NCBI GenBank assembly: GCA_031292465.1 | Contig: JARLHB010000429.1 | Span: forward strand, 1 to 14,859 | Origin: Ignavibacteriaceae bacterium | Lineage (GTDB): Bacteria > Bacteroidota > Ignavibacteria > Ignavibacteriales > Ignavibacteriaceae | Length of the DNA stretch: 14,859 nucleotides | Direction of reading: 5' to 3' | Shown here: positions 7,309-13,732 of the stretch, in pieces | How the letters are laid out: each line of letters opens with the position of its first letter | Numbering within the stretch: the stretch's first letter is position 1 | Translations under genes and position numbers: made by a program | Notes under the pieces: generated by a model | The model's database searches: none | What the model saw: only the letters and a program-made list of their open reading frames with translations | Told to the model about the DNA's origin: nothing

Positions 7309-8748
7309 ATGAAAAGCTTTTTTTCTTTAAATGCAAAGCTTTTTACTATAATAGCTTTAATTATTATTAGTTCAAATATTTATAGTCAGGGCACAAGTGA
7401 TGCGCTCAGATTAGGATATTCAAGTTTAAGTTCGGATGCAAGAGCTCTTGGTATGGGCGACAGCTACATAGGATTAAGTGATGATGCGGGCGCTGCCTTC
7501 TTTAATCCTGCCGGATTCGGACTTATTAAAAAGATGGAATTGTCTGCGGGCTTAAGCTACGACAACTACGGAAACAATACTTCATTCATGGGAAATTCTT
7601 CAAATTATTCGGCAAGCGCAACAAGATTAAATAATCTTAGCTTTGCACTTCCCTTCCCTACTTTACAGGGAAGCCTTGTTTTTGCAGTTTCATATCATAC
7701 CACGCGTGACTTTACAAGCGCTTTAAAATTCGACGGGTTCAATAAAAGCTCTTCAATGATTGGAAGTTTAAATAATTCAGGCTCTTATATCCCGTATGAT
7801 TTATATCTGACCGATACAAATTTTACTACACCGCTGAATGACCACCTGAACCAAAGCGGTACTATTACAGGCAGCGGCGAAACACATGCATGGACCTTTT
7901 CCGGTGCAATTGAAGCTTATAAGAACCTATTTATAGGATTAAATCTTGATTTCAGTTCTGGCAGCTATACTAACAATAACAAGTATTATGAAGATGACTT
8001 AACCGGCTATTATGCCAATACGTTAACAGATCCGGCGACACCAAATACAAAAGGGTTTGAAACTTTTTACCTGAATAAAACTTTAAACTGGGATATAACC
8101 GGATGGGATTTAAAATTCGGTATGCTTTATGAATTAAAGAATGCACGTATAGGCATAACTGTTCAGTTCCCGAGGTCATACAGTGTTAAAGAAAGATTTG
8201 ATGTTAGCGGTTACAGTCAGTTTAACACCGGATTCTCTCCAAATCTGGACGGGTCTTTATACAGCGACAACGTACAATATGATATAGTTACTCCTTACGA
8301 ATTAGGCGCAGGATTTTCTATCAATCTTTCCAGCCTAATTTTAAGCGCACAGGCTACATTAATAGATTATTCACAATTGCAGTTTGAAAATGCAGACGGT
8401 TTATCTGATTCTTATGTGAATGATATAAACCAAAGCATTAAAGACAATCTAAGATCTGTTATTAACCTTAACCTTGGCGCGGAATACACAATACCGGGTG
8501 TCGGGTTAAGAGTCAGGGCAGGTTATTTAAGGCAGCCTTCCGCATACCAGGGCGATCCTTCATCCTACGACAGGAATTACGTTACAGGCGGTTTAGGATA
8601 TCTTGCAGATGAAGCTGTTGATTTTGATGTAGCATATGCTCACGGCTGGTGGAATGATTACGGCGATAATTACGGCAGCAATGTATCTAGAACAGATCAG
8701 AAAATTACTGTTGACAGAGTTATCTTTTCAACAACATACAGATTCTAA
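7309..8748 (+). CDS. FadL/PorV-like outer-membrane beta-barrel protein
   Basis: The 479-residue product has a signal peptide (about residues 1-27, cut after IYSQ). It then carries the mature N-terminal signature SSDARALGMGDSYIGLSDDA, followed by GAAFFNPAGFG. The G-M-G-D ... D-D-A-x-A-x-x-x-N-P-A-G core is shared by OMPP1/FadL/TodX transporters, UPF0164 proteins and the T9SS proteins PorV/PorQ. The remainder is alternating beta strands and long polar loops, ending FSTTYRF with the expected C-terminal Phe. FadL-type barrels let hydrophobic compounds across the outer membrane, whereas PorV shuttles T9SS cargo; the sequence alone does not choose between these. As the last gene of the operon with two surface-type lipoproteins it may be their outer-membrane partner (inference). 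Transcription stops at the hairpin 8757-8786. Confidence 0.8.
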   Translation: MKSFFSLNAKLFTIIALIIISSNIYSQGTSDALRLGYSSLSSDARALGMGDSYIGLSDDAGAAFFNPAGFGLIKKMELSAGLSYDNYGNNTSFMGNSSNYSASATRLNNLSFALPFPTLQGSLVFAVSYHTTRDFTSALKFDGFNKSSSMIGSLNNSGSYIPYDLYLTDTNFTTPLNDHLNQSGTITGSGETHAWTFSGAIEAYKNLFIGLNLDFSSGSYTNNNKYYEDDLTGYYANTLTDPATPNTKGFETFYLNKTLNWDITGWDLKFGMLYELKNARIGITVQFPRSYSVKERFDVSGYSQFNTGFSPNLDGSLYSDNVQYDIVTPYELGAGFSINLSSLILSAQATLIDYSQLQFENADGLSDSYVNDINQSIKDNLRSVINLNLGAEYTIPGVGLRVRAGYLRQPSAYQGDPSSYDRNYVTGGLGYLADEAVDFDVAYAHGWWNDYGDNYGSNVSRTDQKITVDRVIFSTTYRF

Positions 8749-8756
8749 CTTTTATT

Positions 8757-8786
8757 TGCATCTCCCGCCAAACGGCGGGAGATGCA
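8757..8786. terminator. Bidirectional rho-independent terminator
   Basis: A perfect 13-bp stem, 8757-8769 against 8774-8786 (core CTCCCGCC/GGCGGGAG), closes an AAAC loop. It is flanked on the plus side by AGTCTTTTAAT and on the minus side (read in reverse) by AAATAAAAG. It sits between two convergent stop codons 47 bp apart, so one hairpin most likely ends both the FadL-like operon and the T9SS cargo gene. Confidence 0.85.
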
Positions 8787-8795
8787 GTCTTTTAA

Positions 8796-10544
8796 TCACT
8801 TCGTTAAAACCATCTTCTTAATTGAACTAAAGCCATTAGCCTTCAACTGGTAAATATATATACCGCTTGCCATGTTTGTGGCATCAAATCTTATAGAATA
8901 CCTGCCCTTTGTTTTAATATCATTAACAAGCGTCTTTACTTCTCTTCCAAGCATATCATATACTTTTAAGGATACAAAACCATCTGCCGGTAACTGGTAT
9001 TCAATCGTAGTAGCCGGGTTAAACGGGTTTGGATAGCAGATAACTGAATAATCTTCAATTTCACAGGCTTTTATACTACTAGAATATGCATTTACTTTAG
9101 GCTGCATTTCCCCCTTTGTGCTAAGCCAGTTGAAATCTGCGACGGTTCCTTCGACTGAATAATATTCTTTTATACTGTAATAAATAGTAGCATCTGTATT
9201 TAAACCGGTGTACAGATAATCATCATCTGTATATGTCTGCACTCCTTTCTGCACTGTCGCTAACTGCACAGGGTCCTGTGCCACGCCCCTGCTCATGGTT
9301 TTGCACCTCCATATTTGATAAGTAACATTGGAATTAGGATTATCCGTCCAATGCATTTTAATTGGCTGGTTTCTCGTTAAGTCGAAAGCAAAAGAAAAAT
9401 TAGAGTTATTTGGCTTCCCGATATAATTTGCTACATAAATTGTATGATCGATTGGCGTAACGGTTATTGAGTAAGAAGTACTACCATTACTCCAGGATGA
9501 AAAGTTATAAATTATTCCGTTAATAGTTTGCTGTGGTGCTTCAGCTGTAATATTGTTTCCTTCAATTACCAAATTACCGTATGAAGGGGCATTATATTGC
9601 GTGCCGTTTATGTTTATAACACCTGCACTGCTTATACCTATAAAATTATTTTGAAAAGTTACGGAGAATTTTTTACGCATATTAGCAACATAATTACTCC
9701 CATTGTCATCATAAGTAACGGCAAAATTAAGAGTTTGGCTTTGTCCTTTATCAGTTGTACCTACAGTCGAAATTCTAGCCCAATTACTCTTATTTAAAGG
9801 AGCTTCAGTATCATTCCAAATATAGGTATAAATATTTGTTTGCGGTTCTACTGCTGTAAGTGTTGCCGTTGAGGTTTCAAGTGTGGGCAACGAATAACCA
9901 CTACTCCGTGAAATACCATTTACAGTAACAGAACCTGCATTAAAATTATTACTTATAGAAAAATTAACCGGACGATAATAGTATATATTCAGATTAAACC
10001 TACCAAAACAACCGCTTGTATACTCATTATTTGGCGCATAAACACCAAGAGCAATACTATTTGATGAAGAATTCAAAGCATTTTGAATAATACTGACTAA
10101 TTGGGTAACTACTGAAGTTTGATTTGTATATGATAGATAAAAAGTGCCAACATTTGTACCTGTATTTGCAAGGTCATATATTTGTTGATATGTTGGATTT
10201 GATGGGAAATTCGGCACATAATTAACACAAAAATTTTGAGTCCCTTCATTACTCTGAGAACAATAATAAGAAAGTTCTACTTTATAAACAATTGAGTTTT
10301 GCGGAATAGAAGTGGGAATTGTAAAGTTCCACATTGATCGTTGCTCATACATTGATGGACTTTCATAATAAAAATCAAACCAGTGATATGGATCTACAAT
10401 ATAAGTCGTAGGATTTAACGTTTTTCGTATAGTGTTTATTTCGCTACCGTTTATGGTAACACTAGCCTGAGCTATAATTGTGCTTAACATTATTTGAGAA
10501 AACAAGAGCGAAAATAATATAAACTGAACCCTTTTGTTTTTCAT
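8796..10544 (-). CDS. Secreted protein with C-terminal T9SS type A sorting domain
   Basis: This is a 582-residue exported protein. The signal peptide covers about residues 1-26 and ends TIIAQ. Residues 500-582 (YPNPFNPATTIEYQLP, YDMLGREVKTLVN, MASGIYIYQLKANG, final KKMVLTK) are the classic type A sorting domain that directs cargo through the type IX secretion system and is removed at the surface. In between are a beta-rich N-terminal region, two similar modules each starting with an NNF segment and containing a VNG-type turn (the second with YNFSSWSNGSTSYSITV, like the divergent InlB-type repeats of cell-wall proteins), and an FnIII-like domain (about 385-480, PIKMHWTDNPNSNVTYQIWR). No catalytic residues stand out, so an adhesive or structural role is the best guess. 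AAAGGGAG precedes the ATG as a ribosome binding site. Confidence 0.88.
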   Translation of the reverse strand: MKNKRVQFILFSLLFSQIMLSTIIAQASVTINGSEINTIRKTLNPTTYIVDPYHWFDFYYESPSMYEQRSMWNFTIPTSIPQNSIVYKVELSYYCSQSNEGTQNFCVNYVPNFPSNPTYQQIYDLANTGTNVGTFYLSYTNQTSVVTQLVSIIQNALNSSSNSIALGVYAPNNEYTSGCFGRFNLNIYYYRPVNFSISNNFNAGSVTVNGISRSSGYSLPTLETSTATLTAVEPQTNIYTYIWNDTEAPLNKSNWARISTVGTTDKGQSQTLNFAVTYDDNGSNYVANMRKKFSVTFQNNFIGISSAGVININGTQYNAPSYGNLVIEGNNITAEAPQQTINGIIYNFSSWSNGSTSYSITVTPIDHTIYVANYIGKPNNSNFSFAFDLTRNQPIKMHWTDNPNSNVTYQIWRCKTMSRGVAQDPVQLATVQKGVQTYTDDDYLYTGLNTDATIYYSIKEYYSVEGTVADFNWLSTKGEMQPKVNAYSSSIKACEIEDYSVICYPNPFNPATTIEYQLPADGFVSLKVYDMLGREVKTLVNDIKTKGRYSIRFDATNMASGIYIYQLKANGFSSIKKMVLTK

Positions 10545-10595
10545 AAATCTCCCTTTGATTTAATGATAAAATATTATTTATTTAAAACTGATAAT

Positions 10596-10624
10596 CCTTA
10601 TCTTGCGAAAACAAGATATTAAGG
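10596..10624. repeat. Bulged hairpin between the propeller-like lipoprotein and the T9SS cargo gene
   Basis: TATCTTG (10599-10605) and CAAGATA (10612-10618) pair perfectly around CGAAAA. An outer CCTT/AAGG helix can extend the stem across a 3-nt bulge. On the minus strand it lies 83 bp after the lipoprotein stop and about 50 bp before the cargo ATG. It could end the former or shape the leader of the latter; the T run that follows it is poor. Confidence 0.45.
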
Positions 10625-10706
10625 GCGCTAACCTTAAAGGAATATCATTCAGGATAATAGTTACTGCACTATCCCGTTTTATTTTAGCTTTTTCTCCTAC
10701 CTATTT

Positions 10707-11738
10707 TTAATTAAGTCTCCCGTGAATCAATAAGTTCTGGCTACTGTTAAAATCAATAGCCAAGATAAAAATATCTTTGTCAAATATTACTCCGTCAACA
10801 ATGGATATATTATTAGTTTTGAATTTATATATATATTCTATATCGCTACCATTATAATGCCCTAAACCATCTATCATTTTAAGAATTATATCTTTTTCGC
10901 TTCTGCCATATATTTGAGCTCCAAAGTTAGATTCGTTAATATCAAGCAATAATTTAAAATTATGATTATTATAAGTGTAGATTTTATTACCCAATACAAA
11001 ATATAATGTACCGGCAATATTTTGAATATATGACCATGACTGTGCTGTCTGCTCTCCTGTATAAATTATTTTTATTCCATCCGAATTATATTGGAAAACG
11101 CTATTTATGTATTTCCCTGTAGAATCATACATTAATCCGTTTAGGTAATAATTATTTGCTTCTCCCTTAATTTGGAAAAAATCATAAGAAAAATATGGTA
11201 TCTGTTTTTCAGTCCAACTGCTTCCATTGTAATTTAAAATAATTCCTCGCCTGGCGCTGCCGCTGTCTGCAAAACCTATTGCATAAATATTATTTGGAGA
11301 ATCTCCCCATATGCTTTCAAAGCCCAGATAATAATTCTGTTTTTGAAATTTGTAATTTCTTATCCAGCTGCTGCCGTCAAAATGCCAGATTTCACCTTCA
11401 TATCCTGAAAGCCATACATTGCTGCTGCTAAAGCCGTAAATTGATAACGGTGAAATACCTCTTGATATGCCGTCTGTTGACCAGTTGTTGCCGTCAAAGT
11501 GCCAGATAGTTTTGTCTAATCCTCCGCCCGGCCCTATACTCCAGACATCAGATGGACCGCTGCCCCATAATTTGTAAAAGTATGTAAAAGGTACTTTTAT
11601 AGTATCTACCGTCCATGTGTAATCTCTACGTCCTGCTGTACTGGTAACAGGCCCTGTAGAGCTGCTGCAGCCTGCGGAAGTGCAAAGTTCAAAGGTAAAA
11701 GTACAAAGTAAAAACAAAGAGAAGATAAATTTTCTCAC
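10707..11738 (-). CDS. Lipoprotein with beta-propeller-like repeats
   Basis: This 343-residue protein starts at GTG (11738-11736); the ATG 11 bp upstream is out of frame and closes at once. The signal ends SAGC (Cys24) but has an unusual Glu17 in its hydrophobic part. Residues 57-175 hold three related units: LWGSGPSDVWSIG then IWHFDGNNW; IYGFSSSNVWLSG then IWHFDGSSW; IWGDSPNNIYAIG then ILNYNGSSW. The pattern W-G-x(4)-D/N-V-W-x-x-G ... I-W-H-F-D-G-x-x-W is a blade-like repeat seen in secreted proteins of this group; weaker units continue to the C terminus (GRSEKDIILKMIDGLGHYNGSD). A bound surface or periplasmic sensor or adhesin is plausible, but no activity is visible. It is probably transcribed separately from the T9SS gene 162 bp downstream. 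Confidence 0.75.
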   Translation of the reverse strand: MRKFIFSLFLLCTFTFELCTSAGCSSSTGPVTSTAGRRDYTWTVDTIKVPFTYFYKLWGSGPSDVWSIGPGGGLDKTIWHFDGNNWSTDGISRGISPLSIYGFSSSNVWLSGYEGEIWHFDGSSWIRNYKFQKQNYYLGFESIWGDSPNNIYAIGFADSGSARRGIILNYNGSSWTEKQIPYFSYDFFQIKGEANNYYLNGLMYDSTGKYINSVFQYNSDGIKIIYTGEQTAQSWSYIQNIAGTLYFVLGNKIYTYNNHNFKLLLDINESNFGAQIYGRSEKDIILKMIDGLGHYNGSDIEYIYKFKTNNISIVDGVIFDKDIFILAIDFNSSQNLLIHGRLN

Positions 11739-11763
11739 ACCTGCCCCATAAATATTAGTTTGA

Positions 11764-11794
11764 CAAAACTAAATCTGAAACCAGTATATTGGAA
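11764..11794 (-). promoter_or_regulatory. Putative promoter of the propeller-like lipoprotein gene
   Basis: Read on the minus strand, TTC (11794-11792) is followed after 20 nt by TAGTTTTG (11771-11764), a full match to TAnnTTTG with a two-of-three upstream box. Transcription would start near 11757, about 19 nt before the GTG start. Confidence 0.55.
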
Positions 11795-12074
11795 TCCATC
11801 CCTTCGGGAGAAAACCCCTTATGGTTCCCCCATAGTTGGTAATCATCCCGTTTCAAAAGGATAAAAACTTCCGTACATATATATATATATATTACTACAA
11901 TAAAAGTCAATATCCTCTAAATTAATTTATTTAACCGTGTTTTTACCAATGCTGTCCAAAAGATATTCACATTTGGAAAAGATGTTTAGTAATACATAAG
12001 AAATATGACATTTTATTATAAATCGATATTTAGAACCCACTGATAATTTTCTCTAAGGCAGGGAACAATGCAAT
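11795..12074. other. Intergenic stretch without a supported gene
   Basis: No coding region, RNA gene or strong hairpin is visible here. The only notable items are a small stem (TATGG/CCATA near 11830) and an (AT)8 tract at 11877-11892. The stretch joins the lipoprotein promoter to the palindrome cluster on its right. Confidence 0.6.
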
Positions 12075-12087
12075 TTAGGAGTCCTAA
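12075..12087. repeat. 13-nt palindrome at the left edge of the cluster
   Basis: TTAGGA and TCCTAA flank a single G, giving perfect symmetry. A loop of one base cannot form a stable RNA hairpin, so a dimeric protein site or a chance palindrome is more likely. Confidence 0.4.
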
Positions 12088-12099
12088 TAAAATCATTTC

Positions 12100-12121
12100 T
12101 GTTTCGCTTCTCCGAAGCTCT
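12100..12121 (+). repeat. 22-nt hairpin repeat, family 1, copy A
   Basis: TGTTTC, stem GCTTC, loop TCC, stem GAAGC, then TCT. It shares its flanks and length with copies B and C, while the fourth stem pair differs in a compensated way (T-A here). Confidence 0.7.
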
Positions 12122-12150
12122 ATCTATTTTTATTTGTTTCTTCCTACTAA

Positions 12151-12172
12151 TGTTTCGCTGCTTTGCAGCTCT
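12151..12172 (+). repeat. 22-nt hairpin repeat, family 1, copy B
   Basis: TGTTTC, stem GCTGC, loop TTT, stem GCAGC, then TCT. It has the same orientation as copy A, 29 bp further on, with a G-C pair where A has T-A. Confidence 0.7.
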
Positions 12173-12308
12173 TAAATAATACAAGAACTATTTAGATGTT
12201 TTTGTATTCGGCCGCAGAATAGGCAACACATATAAATGTATTCAGCCTCATAGCGGCGGTACACCTGCCGGCCGAGAGTGTTGCAGAAATATTTTATTCG
12301 TAACATTG

Positions 12309-12328
12309 CCCCGACTTTTAAGTCGGGG
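12309..12328 (+). repeat. CCCCG hairpin, family 2, copy 1
   Basis: CCCCGACT and AGTCGGGG pair perfectly around TTTA. It is followed by AAAATAAG, not a T run, so it is not a standard terminator on the plus strand. Confidence 0.7.
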
Positions 12329-12350
12329 AAAATAAGAACTCAAGACATTG

Positions 12351-12391
12351 GGCTTTAGCCGCATCTTTGCCGTTATGATGTGGCTAAAGCC
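12351..12391. repeat. Central hairpin of the palindromic element
   Basis: GGCTTTAGCC (12351-12360) and GGCTAAAGCC (12382-12391) are inverted copies; one G-T pair and CATC/GATG extend the stem to 15 pairs around an 11-nt loop. Its midpoint lies within a few bases of the centre of the 224-bp element. Confidence 0.7.
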
Positions 12392-12414
12392 AGTAATATA
12401 TTCATAACACAAAC

Positions 12415-12434
12415 CCCCGCCGTAAACGACGGGG
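12415..12434 (-). repeat. CCCCG hairpin, family 2, copy 2 (inverted)
   Basis: Read on the minus strand the stem is CCCCGTCG/CGGCGGGG around TTTA, matching copy 1 in length, loop and outer stem. One inner pair has changed T-A to G-C and another A-T to T-G, so pairing is retained. Confidence 0.65.
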
Positions 12435-12496
12435 CTATTAATACATTATTATCTGGTTCTGCAACATTCTCGACCGGTAGGCAGGTTAGTAGAAAT

Positions 12497-12514
12497 GTTT
12501 ATAGCTCCATAAAC
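12497..12514. repeat. Small hairpin right of the element
   Basis: GTTTAT and ATAAAC pair perfectly around AGCTCC. It lies between the right arm and family 1 copy C, and is too AT-rich to be strong alone. Confidence 0.4.
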
Positions 12515-12517
12515 CCT

Positions 12518-12539
12518 AGAGTTCCATCGGAGCGAAACA
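12518..12539 (-). repeat. 22-nt hairpin repeat, family 1, copy C (inverted)
   Basis: Read on the minus strand: TGTTTC, stem GCTCC, loop GAT, stem GGAAC, then TCT. It faces copies A and B across the 224-bp element. The fourth pair is C-G, a third compensated state, but the second pair is broken (C against A). Confidence 0.6.
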
Positions 12540-12617
12540 TGGCTTTTGGACAGGCTTGATTTTTACAAAGCAGTGACTAAAAGTTTTTTTGCGTCTTTTC
12601 TTTTAAATAATAATAAT

Positions 12618-12648
12618 TTGACATAAAAATCCTACTGCATTATCTTTA
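12618..12648 (+). promoter_or_regulatory. Promoter of rsgA
   Basis: TTG (12618-12620), a 20-nt spacer and TATCTTTA (12641-12648) match the Bacteroidota consensus at all but the last base. The predicted start near 12655 leaves a leader of about 27 nt that still contains the AAGGA ribosome binding site, which supports a translation start at 12682 rather than 135 bp later. Confidence 0.7.
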
Positions 12649-12669
12649 TAAAAATTGTTTTTATTATTT

Positions 12670-12684
12670 AAGGAATAAGTTATT
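12670..12684 (+). promoter_or_regulatory. Ribosome binding site and ATT start codon of rsgA
   Basis: AAGGA at 12670-12674 lies 7 nt before ATT (12682-12684), ideal spacing. An in-frame TAA at 12676 closes anything further upstream, and no ATG, GTG or TTG occurs in frame between it and the ATG at 12817. The codons after ATT read Lys-Gly-Ile-Val, where RsgA proteins typically begin Met-Lys-Gly-Leu-Val. Confidence 0.65.
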
Positions 12685-13638
12685 AAAGGAATAGTCTGCC
12701 GCATAGAAAGTAAGGATTACTACGTATTCCCGGAAAATGAGGAAGGCATAATCCGCTGCTCCCTGCCGGGAAAGTTCAAGAATGATTTTAAGCTGAAAAA
12801 GGATAAACAATATCTGATGGATATTGTTGTAGTAGGCGATTTTGTTGATTACGAATTGAACCGCGACGGAAGCGGAGTAATAAATAAAATTGAAGCCAGA
12901 AGAAATTATCTCTCCAGGAAAGCCCCCAAAATAAAGGGTTCAAGCTACCGGGGTGAAAGGCTGGAACAGATAATAGCTTCCAACATGGATAACCTGTTTA
13001 TTGTAAGCAGCGTAGCAGAACCGCCGTTTAATTACAAGTCATTGGACAGGCTGCTGGTTGCCGGTGAAAGTTCCGGAACTGACATAAGTATTATATTTAA
13101 TAAGACGGATCTGGATGACGGCACTTTCATTGAATTCTGGAGTGAGTTGTATAAAAAGATTGGTTATAATGTATTTTTAACAAGCGTAGTTAATAATGAA
13201 GGAATAGACGAAGTAAAGAAGCATTTGCAGGGCAAAAAGAATGTATTTTTCGGGCAGTCCGGCGTGGGAAAATCTTCGCTGCTGAATACAATGTTCAGCG
13301 AATTAACATTAAAGACAGGTGCAATAAGCAGCTTTACAGACAGAGGCACGCATACCACAGTAACAGGAGTAATGATAAAGGTTGATCCCGAAACATATAT
13401 TATTGATACACCCGGAATAAGGGAAATTGCGCCTTACGGCATAACCAAAGAGGATCTTTCTCATTATTTTATTGAGTTTTCAGAAATCCAAAAAAATTGT
13501 AAATTTAATACCTGTACTCACAGCCATGAACCGGGATGTGCCGTAACCGAAGCTGTTCAGGACGGGTATATAAGCGAAGAACGGTATGACAGCTATTTAA
13601 GAATATTGGAAACAATTGAGGAAGATGTGCCGCTTTAA
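12682..13638 (+). CDS. rsgA: Ribosome small-subunit maturation GTPase RsgA, likely ATT start
   Basis: RsgA (YjeQ) is a circularly permuted GTPase that checks late 30S assembly. With the ATT start the protein has 318 residues, within the family range. The N-terminal OB fold runs from KGIVCRIESKDYYVF and CSLPGKF to VVVGDFVDYE. The GTPase motifs follow in permuted order: NKTD (140-143, G4), GQSGVGKSS (191-199, P-loop), GTHTT (222-226, G2) and DTPG (242-245, G3). The zinc site is Cys273, Cys278, His280, Cys286 (CKFNTCTHSHEPGC). Starting at the ATG 12817 would give 273 residues and delete the first OB strands, though the upstream frame clearly encodes them. The gene has its own promoter and sits alone, 147 bp before menF. 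Identity is certain from the motifs; the start codon is the open point. Confidence 0.93.
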   Translation: MKGIVCRIESKDYYVFPENEEGIIRCSLPGKFKNDFKLKKDKQYLMDIVVVGDFVDYELNRDGSGVINKIEARRNYLSRKAPKIKGSSYRGERLEQIIASNMDNLFIVSSVAEPPFNYKSLDRLLVAGESSGTDISIIFNKTDLDDGTFIEFWSELYKKIGYNVFLTSVVNNEGIDEVKKHLQGKKNVFFGQSGVGKSSLLNTMFSELTLKTGAISSFTDRGTHTTVTGVMIKVDPETYIIDTPGIREIAPYGITKEDLSHYFIEFSEIQKNCKFNTCTHSHEPGCAVTEAVQDGYISEERYDSYLRILETIEEDVPL

Positions 13639-13700
13639 GCATTAAAATTGTTTCAAAATTCTACATTTTATAATACTTTTCCGATAAGAATAATTTTTAC

Positions 13701-13718
13701 ATGTAATTAACATTACAT
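13701..13718. repeat. AT-rich palindrome upstream of menF
   Basis: ATGTAAT (13701-13707) and ATTACAT (13712-13718) flank TAAC, followed by AATTTTTAT. It lies 63 bp after the rsgA stop and 15 bp upstream of the menF promoter box. A weak terminator for rsgA or an operator for menF would both fit. Confidence 0.4.
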
Positions 13719-13732
13719 AATTTTTATATTAA

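Larger units (their letters stand above)
12263..12486. repeat. 224-bp hierarchical palindrome (arms, paired hairpins, central hairpin)
   Basis: The left arm (12263-12288) and right arm (12457-12486) are inverted copies: 24 of 26 aligned bases agree, and the right arm has 4 extra bases. Inside, in mirror order, come a CCCCG hairpin (12309-12328), a central hairpin (12351-12391) and an inverted CCCCG hairpin (12415-12434). The four spacers are 20, 22, 23 and 22 nt. No open frame is evident and no target-site duplication is visible at the ends. It looks like a REP/BIME-type or MITE-like non-coding element; transcribed, it could fold into one long cruciform-like RNA. Confidence 0.7.

Noticed and set aside
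6081..7312. Several overlapping open frames on both strands inside the two low-complexity lipoprotein genes
   Set aside because: They are side effects of biased, stop-poor coding sequence. They lack ribosome binding sites and family-like protein sequence, and the plus-strand lipoprotein frames have signal peptides and strong Shine-Dalgarno sequences.
11747..11749. ATG as the start of the propeller-like lipoprotein
   Set aside because: It is out of frame with the gene and runs into a stop after four codons, so the GTG at 11738-11736 is the start.
12263..12486. Insertion sequence remnant with a transposase
   Set aside because: No transposase-like frame exists between the arms and no target duplication is visible, so only a non-coding repeat element can be claimed.
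12100..12540. CRISPR array
   Set aside because: The repeats are few, short, of different families and in opposite orientations. There are no identical repeat units separated by unique spacers and no cas genes nearby.
11739..12681. A tRNA, rRNA or small protein gene in the long gap
   Set aside because: I saw no cloverleaf, no conserved RNA motif and no open frame with a convincing start and ribosome binding site.
12817..13638. rsgA starting at the ATG at 12817
   Set aside because: It would remove the first strands of the OB fold, which are encoded in frame just upstream and preceded by a ribosome binding site and promoter at suitable distances.
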